Assembly (NCBI GenBank): GCA_031263335.1
Contig: JAISGB010000211.1
Location: 1-5,168, forward strand
Reading direction: 5' to 3'
Length of the DNA stretch: 5,168 bases
DNA from: Eubacteriales Family XIII. Incertae Sedis bacterium
Lineage (GTDB): Bacteria; Bacillota; Clostridia; Peptostreptococcales; Anaerovoracaceae
Below are positions 1 through 5,126 of the stretch, one piece after another (position 1 is the stretch's first letter; the number at the start of each line of letters is the position of its first letter). The notes beneath the pieces were generated by a model. It was not told where the DNA came from and made no database searches. It was given only the letters and a program-made list of their open reading frames with translations. Made by a program: the position numbers and the translations under genes.

Positions 1-113
1 TCGGGGAAAAGTATAAACAAATCGGAAACGCCGTTCCCGTTGAGATGGCACGGCGCATTGGAGTCATGCTAAAGAAGTGTGTGGAAAGCTACCGCGGCAG
101 CGAGGCAAGCTGA
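1..113 (+). CDS. C5-cytosine DNA methyltransferase, C-terminal end (partial)
   Basis: Only the last 36 residues of this gene lie in the window; the 5' part is off the left edge. Reading from base 3, the frame gives GEKYKQIGNAVPVEMARRIG and then a short basic/polar tail ending at TGA (111-113). YKQIGNAVPVEMA matches conserved motif X, the QIGNAVP helix that closes the AdoMet-binding fold at the C-terminus of C5-cytosine DNA methyltransferases. These enzymes methylate carbon 5 of cytosine in a short target sequence. The target-recognition region is not in the window, so specificity cannot be read. The gene converges on the restriction endonuclease relic, and the two coding regions overlap tail-to-tail by 25 bp (89-113). 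With vsr nearby, this supports a type II restriction-modification locus. Identification as a C5 methyltransferase is confident despite the short length because motif X is distinctive. Confidence 0.9.
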   Translation, partial: GEKYKQIGNAVPVEMARRIGVMLKKCVESYRGSEAS

Positions 114-799
114 ACCGCCAATTCATCGACGATCTCCTCTATCACTTTCGAGCAGTCCATTTCCTTGGCGACCTCTGCAAAAGCGCCGATCAACCTCTCG
201 TAAAAGAATGGATCGCCGGTCAGATGTTTCCAAAAATCCTGCCCTATCAGCACCGTGTGTTCCTTGGCGATTTTCTTGTATGCCTACGAAATACTCTTTT
301 CATCACCATAGATTACGCCGACGACACAATCGAACAGAGGATTGAAATCCGTCAACCGATTTGTCTTCGCGAGATTTTTTATCGCGGTAAAATGCCGTTT
401 TATTGTATCCACATCATCGTTGTTGATCGTCGTCGGGCCGGCTTTGACCTGACAGTACTTATGTCTGCCATCGAGGATGTCGTTGTATTCAATATCGATC
501 CCCGATGTTGTGGATGCAAAAGACGTAAGTACCTCATTGCAAAAATACTGTAACTCATTCCCAAAAGTTGTCGCTATCGATGTGCCGAGCACACGCGGAT
601 ATAAAATAGCCTTTGCCATGCTTTTGGGATCATCATTGCCAAACGCAAATTGCGCAAGATACTTATGTGTGAAGGGGTTAACATTGAATTTTTTCAGATC
701 TTTTAGTTTTTTTGTATTGGCAAGGTGATTGGAAGCGATGCGCTTTCTGAAAAAATCCTTGGCTTTTTCAACAATCTCAAGTTCTCGATTTATGTCCAT
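89..799 (-). pseudogene. Eco47II/PmeII-like type II restriction endonuclease interrupted by an in-frame amber codon
   Basis: I recognise this as the RE_Eco47II (Sau96I/PmeII-like) family, whose named members cut GGNCC; that specificity is family knowledge and not demonstrated here. The frame runs from ATG 799-797, stops at TAG (286-284), and continues without any frameshift for 64 more codons to TAG (91-89). The 64-residue extension (AYKKIAKEHTVLIGQDFW, then HLTGDPFFYERLIGAF) reads as a normal family C-terminus, so the full product would be about 236 residues, near family length as I recall it. Counting from ATG 799, the likely PD-(D/E)xK nuclease core is D102 (SGIDIEY) with Q117-V-K119 (CQVKAG); this core lies before the amber codon. 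Another ATG lies 6 bp upstream (805-803), but the AGAAGGGG ribosome site (814-807) is 7 nt from ATG 799 and only 1 nt from ATG 805. The gene is AT-rich. The 171-residue product up to the amber codon keeps the core but lacks about 27% of the protein, so it is probably inactive. Confidence 0.8.
284..286 (-). other. In-frame TAG codon inside the restriction endonuclease
   Basis: The minus-strand codons here read AGT ATT TCG TAG GCA TAC AAG AAA. The frame is unchanged on both sides and both sides look like family sequence. This is therefore a point nonsense change, such as TCG, CAG, AAG or TAC/TAT to TAG, and not an indel. Sequencing error, genuine inactivation and readthrough are all possible. 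The frame ends naturally at a second TAG (89-91) close to family length, and the other complete genes end in TGA or TAA, so the window gives no support for TAG being recoded as sense. Confidence 0.85.
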
Positions 800-843
800 A
801 GCCATGCCCCTTCTGCACCATCGGCAAATATTTGTGTTTTTAC

Positions 844-876
844 TTCTATTTTAGCATATGATTGGAGTATAATACT
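844..876 (+). promoter_or_regulatory. Likely vsr promoter in the vsr/endonuclease divergent region
   Basis: A perfect TATAAT -10 box (868-873) lies 43 bp before the vsr start. The best -35 candidate is weak: TTCTAT (844-849) with an 18-bp spacer. The -10 box sits inside an 11-bp inverted repeat, AGTAT-A-ATACT (866-876), so the opposite strand also reads TATTAT/TATACT. That could serve the divergent endonuclease gene or act as a repressor site. The -10 is convincing; the operator role is inference. Confidence 0.5.
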
Positions 877-916
877 ATCATCTTCTTTCGACTTCCGACA
901 CAGACAGGCAACAGCA

Positions 917-1450
917 ATGGTTAAAAAGATTGACACGCGAACCGATGAGGAAAAACGCAGCTACACGATGAGCCGCATCAAGGGTAAGGCGACCATGATC
1001 GAGGTGTTGCTCCAAAAGGCGCTTTGGCGCCAAGGCATACGCTACAGAAAGAATTACCGCAAGGTTCCCGGCTCTCCCGATATCGCAATCACAAAACACA
1101 AAATCGCCATTTTTTGCGATGGCGATTTTTGGCACGGCAAGGATTGGGAACAGAAAAAACTCCGTCTGAAAAACAACCGGGACTATTGGATAAAAAAGAT
1201 CGAACGCAACATCGAACGGGACAAACGCTTTACAGGTGAATTGCAAGAACAGGGTTGGCATGTCCTGCGTTTTTGGGAAACCGAAATCAAATCCGATGTC
1301 GATGCTTGCGCCAACACAATCATTGCATTGATCCATGAAATCGAGTACGAAAACGGCGGCAAATATGGGGTCGAATACGAAGATTCCACTCATACGCCCG
1401 CACCCCTCATGGTCGCGGAAGAAGAAAGAACGGACTATTCGACAGATTGA
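917..1450 (+). CDS. vsr: Very short patch repair (Vsr) T:G mismatch endonuclease
   Basis: Vsr nicks DNA 5' of the T in T:G mismatches that arise when 5-methylcytosine deaminates within a methyltransferase target, starting short-patch repair. The 177-residue product shows the family order: an N-terminal TMSRIKGKAT segment with E29 in the helix (MIEVLLQKALW), then PGSPDI with D55 (likely metal-binding Asp), DGDFWHG with H73 (catalytic-site His region), a basic helix (YWIKKIERNIERDKR, 90-104) and GWHVLRFWE (113-121). The CFWHHH seen in E. coli Vsr is DFWHG here, a variant I believe is common in other bacteria. Residues 146-177 form an acidic tail beyond the core. The frame is open upstream to 725, but that part overlaps the endonuclease on the other strand and precedes the promoter, so ATG 917 is preferred; its ribosome site is weak. 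It probably protects sites modified by the neighbouring methyltransferase. Confidence 0.93.
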   Translation: MVKKIDTRTDEEKRSYTMSRIKGKATMIEVLLQKALWRQGIRYRKNYRKVPGSPDIAITKHKIAIFCDGDFWHGKDWEQKKLRLKNNRDYWIKKIERNIERDKRFTGELQEQGWHVLRFWETEIKSDVDACANTIIALIHEIEYENGGKYGVEYEDSTHTPAPLMVAEEERTDYSTD

Positions 1451-1454
1451 CCCT

Positions 1455-1489
1455 TTCCAACAATTAAACGCATTGAGTATGATATCATA
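1455..1489 (+). promoter_or_regulatory. Likely glycosylase promoter overlapping a 12-bp palindrome
   Basis: The 79-bp gap between vsr and the glycosylase contains TTCCAA (1455-1460), a 17-bp spacer and TATGAT (1478-1483), a plausible sigma-A promoter 46 bp before the GTG start. The -10 lies in a perfect palindrome, TATGATATCATA (1478-1489). The surrounding ATTGAGTATGATATCAT resembles the vsr -10 region (ATTGGAGTATAATACT). No terminator-like hairpin with a T-run was seen after vsr, so readthrough from vsr is also possible. Confidence 0.4.
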
Positions 1490-1529
1490 GTCGGTAGATC
1501 AAAGACAACACACCCGAAAGGACAAAGCC

Positions 1530-2045
1530 GTGTTTTCCGAAGTCACCCACCCATGGCCGCCGGTCTGCGACGAACACTCGAGGATTCTGATCCTCGGGAC
1601 TTTTCCGTCCCCAAAGTCCCGAGAGGTAGGGTTTTATTACGGACATCCGCAGAACATCTTCCGGCAGACGCTCGCCGAACTGTTGAATGAACCGATCCCC
1701 GATCGCGATCGGGCTTCCGTAGCCGCTTTCCTGTTGCGCAATCGCGTCGCGCTCTGGGACGTCATCCATTCTTGCGAGATCGACGGGGCGTCGGATAGGA
1801 GCATCCGCAACCCCAAACCGAACCGGTTCCGACCGCTCATCGACCGGACGGATATCGCCGCCATCTTCACGACCGGCAGGAAAGCAACGGAGCTGTTCAC
1901 CGAGCTGTGCGCCGAGGAGGCGGGCATGGAGGCCGTCTATCTTCCGTCGACAAGCCCCGCGAACCGCGCCTCGCAGGCGAAGCCTTCGTTCATGGAACAG
2001 TGGACGCGCATCCTCCCCTACTTAACTGATTGCTCCGCCGACTGA
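1530..2045 (+). CDS. Hypoxanthine/uracil DNA glycosylase, UDG superfamily family 6 (DNA-deoxyinosine glycosylase)
   Basis: The product (171 residues) should excise deaminated bases, mainly hypoxanthine from deoxyinosine, leaving an abasic site for base excision repair. The superfamily marks are present: motif 1 as ILILGTFPSPKS (19-30), then FYYGHPQN (35-42, with N42 in the region where family 6 enzymes are reported to carry an important Asn), WDVI (76-79), a central IFTTGRKA strand and turn (112-119), and motif 2 as LPSTSPANRAS (138-148). GTFPS in motif 1, in place of the GxNPG of Mug/TDG enzymes, and the SREVGFYYGHPQN block favour the deoxyinosine-glycosylase family over Mug. Length is typical for that group. 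The start is GTG, chosen because AAAGGA (1517-1522) sits 7 nt before it. GC content is clearly higher than in the restriction island. Substrate preference is family inference. Confidence 0.88.
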   Translation: MFSEVTHPWPPVCDEHSRILILGTFPSPKSREVGFYYGHPQNIFRQTLAELLNEPIPDRDRASVAAFLLRNRVALWDVIHSCEIDGASDRSIRNPKPNRFRPLIDRTDIAAIFTTGRKATELFTELCAEEAGMEAVYLPSTSPANRASQAKPSFMEQWTRILPYLTDCSAD

Positions 2046-2089
2046 CTATCGCGCGTCGCGCCATTGGTTGCGGGGCAGAACCTCGAGCC

Positions 2090-2098
2090 GGGGGGGGG
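2090..2098 (+). repeat. Nine-base G homopolymer
   Basis: Nine consecutive G residues sit between the glycosylase stop and the AT-rich promoter region. The run is outside any supported gene and about 100 bp upstream of the likely promoter. It is long enough to be prone to slippage or miscalling. Confidence 0.7.
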
Positions 2099-2199
2099 TG
2101 CGGAGCAACCTCACATCCCAAGCGCACATGCGATGCGTTGCGTTTATTCGTTTTTCCTCAAACTCCTTTTCGGTTTTCGAAACAATGTATTCGATCTTC

Positions 2200-2219
2200 A
2201 TATTGAAATATTTCAATAT
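2200..2219. promoter_or_regulatory. 20-bp perfect palindrome, probable operator
   Basis: Half-site ATATTGAAAT is followed immediately by its exact reverse complement ATTTCAATAT, with no spacer. It covers the likely -35 box of the radical SAM gene. This is the size and position of a dimeric repressor site. It does not resemble the BirA operator consensus as I remember it (TTGTTAAC half-sites), so biotin control is not suggested. The regulator is unknown. Confidence 0.55.
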
Positions 2220-2231
2220 ATGATATAAACT
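2203..2231 (+). promoter_or_regulatory. Likely promoter of the radical SAM gene
   Basis: TTGAAA (2203-2208) is a good -35 box. At 17 bp spacing it pairs with TAAACT (2226-2231); at 15 bp it pairs with TATAAA (2224-2229). Either choice places the transcript start near 2235-2238, leaving a leader of about 65 nt before ATG 2304. The -35 box lies inside the 20-bp palindrome. Confidence 0.45.
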
Positions 2232-2303
2232 ATGCTTATGTTCGGTAAGGCGTTGTGGGAAGCGGCCGCCGGTTCGCGCCGCGCAGACAAAGAGGAGGTC
2301 AGC

Positions 2304-3350
2304 ATGAAATTCGATCACAAGGTATTGGATATCCTATCTAAGGCAGCCGAGGATGTTGCGCCGACGAGGGAGGAATGCAAGCGTCTGCTTGCGTTGGGCG
2401 AAGCGACGCCCGAGGCGTTCGCCGTCCGCGCGGCGGCGGGGGCGATCGTCCGAGGGAAGAACGAAAACGCCGCGTATATCTACGGGCAGATCGGCGTGGA
2501 GGTCGAACCTTGTGAAGCAAATTGTTCCTTCTGCGCGTTTTCGAAGGATTACACGGGATTCGGTCGCGTGCGCATGGACGACGCGTCGATCGCGCAACGC
2601 ACACATGAGTTTACGGACGGCGGCGATATGTTCGGCCTCTGCGTCATGACGATGCACAAGTACGACAAGGACTTTTTCCTGCACGCGGTGGATATCGCCC
2701 GCGCGAACGCGCCGTCCGGGACGCGCATCGTATCCAATATCGGCGATACGGACTACGAGGCGTTCGCGGAGATGAAGGCCGCGGGCTTGGACAGCGTATA
2801 CCATGTGTGCCGGCTCGGCGAGGGGAAATACACGAAACTCGATCCCAAAGATCGCATCCGCACGATGGAAAACGCGAAAAAGGCGGGTCTCGATCTGCTC
2901 GACACCTTGGAGCCGATCGGACCGGAACACGGAGCGGACGAATTGCTCGACAATATATTCCGCACCATAGAGATGGAATGCCTCGTCGCGGGTGCGATGA
3001 AGCGTACGCCCGTACCCGGCACCCCCTTTGAAAACACCGGTTCCATTACGGATCTCAGGCTTGCGCAGATACTTGCGATCGTCGCATTGGCCATGTTGCA
3101 CCTGAAACGCTACCCGGCGATCCTGATCCACGAGCCGGGGCCGATGGGACTCGTATCGGGAGGCAATCTGATCAGCGCAGAGACCGGCGTCAACCCCCGG
3201 GATACAGCCGCGGACACTGCGGCCGGCAGAGGGCTTGACGTGGACGCCTGCCGTCGTATGCTCCATGAAGCAGGGTTTACCGCGCTGTGCAGGGGCGACG
3301 ATACGAAGGTCGCGCTCACACCCGAATACATCGAAGCCGCAAGACGGTAA
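2304..3350 (+). CDS. BioB/HydE-like radical SAM protein of unknown substrate
   Basis: This 348-residue protein has the radical SAM cluster motif C70-x3-C74-x2-C77 (EPCEANCSFCAF), which binds the [4Fe-4S] cluster that cleaves S-adenosylmethionine. The flanks look like the biotin synthase/HydE/ThiH group: YIYGQIGVEVEPC before the motif, TLEPIGPEHGADEL (201-214) where BioB has its GLGE loop, MKRTPVPGTPF (232-242) where BioB has the VKGTPL segment, and GGNLISAETG (286-295). Aligning BioB from memory, only C113 (GLCVMTM) fits a [2Fe-2S] ligand. The equivalents of BioB C128 and C188 appear to be non-cysteine, and the Arg ligand position reads IHEPG. True biotin synthase is therefore unlikely. ATG 2304 is preferred over an upstream in-frame ATG (2232) because AGAGGAGG (2291-2298) is 5 nt away. 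No biotin, thiamine, menaquinone or hydrogenase genes are adjacent. Confidence 0.85.
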   Translation: MKFDHKVLDILSKAAEDVAPTREECKRLLALGEATPEAFAVRAAAGAIVRGKNENAAYIYGQIGVEVEPCEANCSFCAFSKDYTGFGRVRMDDASIAQRTHEFTDGGDMFGLCVMTMHKYDKDFFLHAVDIARANAPSGTRIVSNIGDTDYEAFAEMKAAGLDSVYHVCRLGEGKYTKLDPKDRIRTMENAKKAGLDLLDTLEPIGPEHGADELLDNIFRTIEMECLVAGAMKRTPVPGTPFENTGSITDLRLAQILAIVALAMLHLKRYPAILIHEPGPMGLVSGGNLISAETGVNPRDTAADTAAGRGLDVDACRRMLHEAGFTALCRGDDTKVALTPEYIEAARR

Positions 3351-3380
3351 AAACGGAGGACCCGGAGGAAGCGCCGAAAA

Positions 3381-3420
3381 CAAAATCCGCACGGAGACGA
3401 TCCCGCCGAAACGCGGGGTC
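3381..3420 (-). terminator. Possible intrinsic terminator of the L,D-transpeptidase gene
   Basis: In the gap between the two convergent genes, bases 3399-3406 and 3413-3420 form an 8-bp GC-rich stem (one G-T pair) with a 6-base loop. Read on the minus strand, it is followed after about 10 bases by ATTTTGTTTT (3387-3378). The distance to the T-rich stretch is longer than ideal. On the plus strand there is no T-run, so support for terminating the radical SAM transcript is poor. Confidence 0.35.
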
Positions 3421-3436
3421 GCGTCCCGTTCGGGGA

Positions 3437-4858
3437 TCAGTAATGAACGTAGACGGGCGTACCGATCGGCGCCCAATCCCAGATGGCCTTCGCCTCGGCC
3501 TCGCGCATGTTTACGCAACCGTGGCTGACAGGCGTTCCGAAACTTTCATGCCAATAGGCGGTGTGGAACGCGTAGCCGCCGACAAAGAAAGTGATCCATC
3601 GGGTATCCGGATAATAATACGCGTCGCCGTTCGCTTCACTGCCTCCTCGCAGATTCATGCTCGCGTTCCGGCGATAGACCTTGTATTTGCCGGTTACGGT
3701 CGGCGTGGACGCTTTGCCCGAACTGACGACAAAGGTTTGGATCGGCGTATCGCCCGCATAGATGGTTGTGGTCTGATTGCTCAGGTTCACATCCACCCAA
3801 TGCGCCTCCTTTTCCGTGATCGTCTCAACAGCTTCCTCCTCAAGCAATATCTCTTGGCTGAGGTCGGCCGCGTCGGAAACCGCAGAGAGAAAACCCTCCG
3901 TCACAAGATCCATGTTCCCGACCTTCTGTCCCGTTTGGCCTTGGTTTAGCACGAACAGCTCGTTCCCCGCGCCGTCGCGGATCACCCTTCGATCGATCTT
4001 CTCGCGAACGATCTGCGAAACGACCGTGCCGTTCACATAGTCGCGTATCCTTTCCGCATTGACCGTCGCCGTTATCCCGCCGGCGTTCTCGTCGGGTGAA
4101 AAGTCAAACCACGCGGCGACAGCCCCTCTCTCGACGGCGTGAAGCTCCTTCCCCTCATGGACAAGACGCAACGCAACGCCGAGCCGGGCGTTCGCGTAAT
4201 CACAAGCCTGCGCGGCGGCCTCATCGCCGATGGCCGGCGGCACATCCGCCATGACGAACTCGACGGTTTTCGATCCCGGTCGCGCGGCCAGATCGTCCAA
4301 GACGCCGTCGAGCGCAACGATCTCTATCTTCCTTCCGGCCTGTCCCGGAACCGGTTCAAAGACGCTACCCTCCGCGTTATAGGTGACGGCGGCGTCAACG
4401 GCGTCCGCCGTCATATCGGGGAATGCCTCGCGGAGATACGACCGTATCGCGTCCGGATCATAGGTGAGGACGAGCGGCGCCTCTTTTTTCTTATACGGCA
4501 GGAACTTAACGAAGATGTTCTCTTCCCTTCCGGAGGATATGACCCGATCGGCGGTCTTTTCCGCGTCGACCGATATGTTCAAATCCTCGGCGCCGGCCGT
4601 GATCCGCTTTCCCTCGCCCTCAAAGGCCAATTCTATCTTCGCGCAGAGCGCCGACGCCTCGGATTTGATGGACTCAACCGTCATGCCGCCGACGTTCACA
4701 CCCGCCAGTTCCGTACCCGGGACCGCCTTATCCCGATAATAGTGATCGAGCGAAAATCCGGCCACAACCAAAGCGAGCAGGATCACAAGCAGGATCGCGC
4801 ACAAGGCGGCGCGTTTCACCCCGAACTTCTTCACTCTCATCAATATGGACTCAATCAA
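3437..4858 (-). CDS. Membrane-anchored L,D-transpeptidase (YkuD domain with PG_binding_4-like region)
   Basis: This enzyme likely cross-links or remodels peptidoglycan by forming L,D-peptide bonds outside the membrane. Counting from TTG 4858 (473 residues), a basic N-terminus (MRVKKFGVKR) leads into one transmembrane segment (about 16-35, AALCAILLVILLALVVAGF). Next comes a long extracellular region with PG_binding_4-like features (TELAGVNVGGMTVESI near 49-64; a second unit to about 340). The YkuD domain occupies about 354-473 and holds the catalytic signature: H432 in YAFHTAYWHESFG, then S445-H-G-C448-V-N-M, with C448 the nucleophile. The frame is open to an ATG at 4969, but that start lies upstream of the predicted transcript start (about 4947) and is rejected. 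TTG 4858 has GGAGG 5 nt before it; ATG 4870 has only a weak site and ATG 4840 none. The gene is convergent with the radical SAM gene and divergent from the glycine-rich gene. Confidence 0.92.
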   Translation of the reverse strand: MIESILMRVKKFGVKRAALCAILLVILLALVVAGFSLDHYYRDKAVPGTELAGVNVGGMTVESIKSEASALCAKIELAFEGEGKRITAGAEDLNISVDAEKTADRVISSGREENIFVKFLPYKKKEAPLVLTYDPDAIRSYLREAFPDMTADAVDAAVTYNAEGSVFEPVPGQAGRKIEIVALDGVLDDLAARPGSKTVEFVMADVPPAIGDEAAAQACDYANARLGVALRLVHEGKELHAVERGAVAAWFDFSPDENAGGITATVNAERIRDYVNGTVVSQIVREKIDRRVIRDGAGNELFVLNQGQTGQKVGNMDLVTEGFLSAVSDAADLSQEILLEEEAVETITEKEAHWVDVNLSNQTTTIYAGDTPIQTFVVSSGKASTPTVTGKYKVYRRNASMNLRGGSEANGDAYYYPDTRWITFFVGGYAFHTAYWHESFGTPVSHGCVNMREAEAKAIWDWAPIGTPVYVHY

Positions 4859-4953
4859 ATTTGCCTCCATGCCGCCCTGTAATGGCACGAACCGGCTATG
4901 AACCTTGCCGCTCGCAATCCCAATGCGGCGCACAGCGAATACACTACAGATCG

Positions 4954-4982
4954 ATCCTACTATATCCATATGCCCGTGTCAA
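4954..4982 (-). promoter_or_regulatory. Likely promoter of the L,D-transpeptidase gene
   Basis: On the minus strand a perfect TTGACA (4982-4977) is followed after 17 bp by TAGGAT (4959-4954), a 4/6 match to the -10 consensus. The transcript would start near 4947, about 75-90 nt before the candidate start codons. This is the main argument against the longest reading from 4969. Confidence 0.55.
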
Positions 4983-5059
4983 TTCCGATTTAATTGGCGA
5001 CAGCGAGCAAACCGGACCAAGAATCATTCCCGACGGCATCATCGATATCACCACACCTG

Positions 5060-5088
5060 TTTACACGTCCGGCCGCCGATGATATACT
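5060..5088 (+). promoter_or_regulatory. Likely sigma-A promoter of the glycine-rich gene
   Basis: TTTACA (5060-5065) and TATACT (5083-5088) are separated by exactly 17 bp, each a 5/6 match to consensus. The transcript would start near 5095, about 32 nt before the ATG at 5127. This is the best promoter in the window. It is about 80 bp from the divergent transpeptidase promoter, with no other clear element between them. Confidence 0.65.
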
Positions 5089-5126
5089 GTAATTCGACGA
5101 AGGACGATGTGCGGCGGGAGGATAGA

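Larger units (their letters stand above)
2046..2303. other. 258-bp intergenic leader
   Basis: No convincing gene lies here. The left half is GC-rich with a nine-base G run and has no clear intrinsic terminator for the glycosylase gene. The right half turns abruptly AT-rich (about 2150-2235) and carries the palindrome and promoter listed separately. The last 65 bp form a GC-rich untranslated leader ending in a strong ribosome site. Confidence 0.6.

Noticed and set aside
89..286. TAG reassigned to an amino acid (alternative code or pyrrolysine)
   Set aside because: The endonuclease frame terminates at a second TAG near family length, and the other complete genes end in TGA or TAA. There is no pyl gene; the radical SAM protein does not look like PylB.
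77..553. Plus-strand frame of 158 codons over the endonuclease C-terminus
   Set aside because: It is out of frame with the methyltransferase and antisense to the endonuclease. The methyltransferase tail is explained by another frame ending at 113.
725..916. Upstream extension of the vsr frame by 64 codons
   Set aside because: It overlaps the endonuclease N-terminus on the other strand and crosses the TATAAT promoter. The residues do not look like a Vsr N-terminus.
1..2045. A new multi-gene anti-phage system
   Set aside because: Every gene belongs to a recognisable restriction-modification or deamination-repair family. The pairing is interesting, but the sequence does not show a new defence system.
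2046..2318. Minus-strand frame of 90 codons with a protein-like stretch MKIEYIVSKTEKEFEEK from 2198
   Set aside because: No ribosome site precedes either ATG, the likely promoter of the opposite gene runs through it, and the second half is low-quality Arg/Pro sequence from the GC-rich, G-run region. I could not match it to a family.
2334..3518. Long minus-strand frame (394 codons) across the radical SAM gene
   Set aside because: It is antisense to a gene with clear motifs. It is Arg-rich with no recognisable domain, typical of stop-poor shadow frames in GC-rich DNA.
3287..3949. Plus-strand frame of 220 codons spanning the end of the radical SAM gene and the transpeptidase catalytic domain
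   Set aside because: It is antisense to the YkuD signature region, has very high Arg content, and no ribosome site or family similarity.
4139..4882. Plus-strand frame of 247 codons opposite the transpeptidase N-terminal half
   Set aside because: It is antisense to the membrane anchor and PG_binding_4-like region, with arginine-rich composition and no domain.
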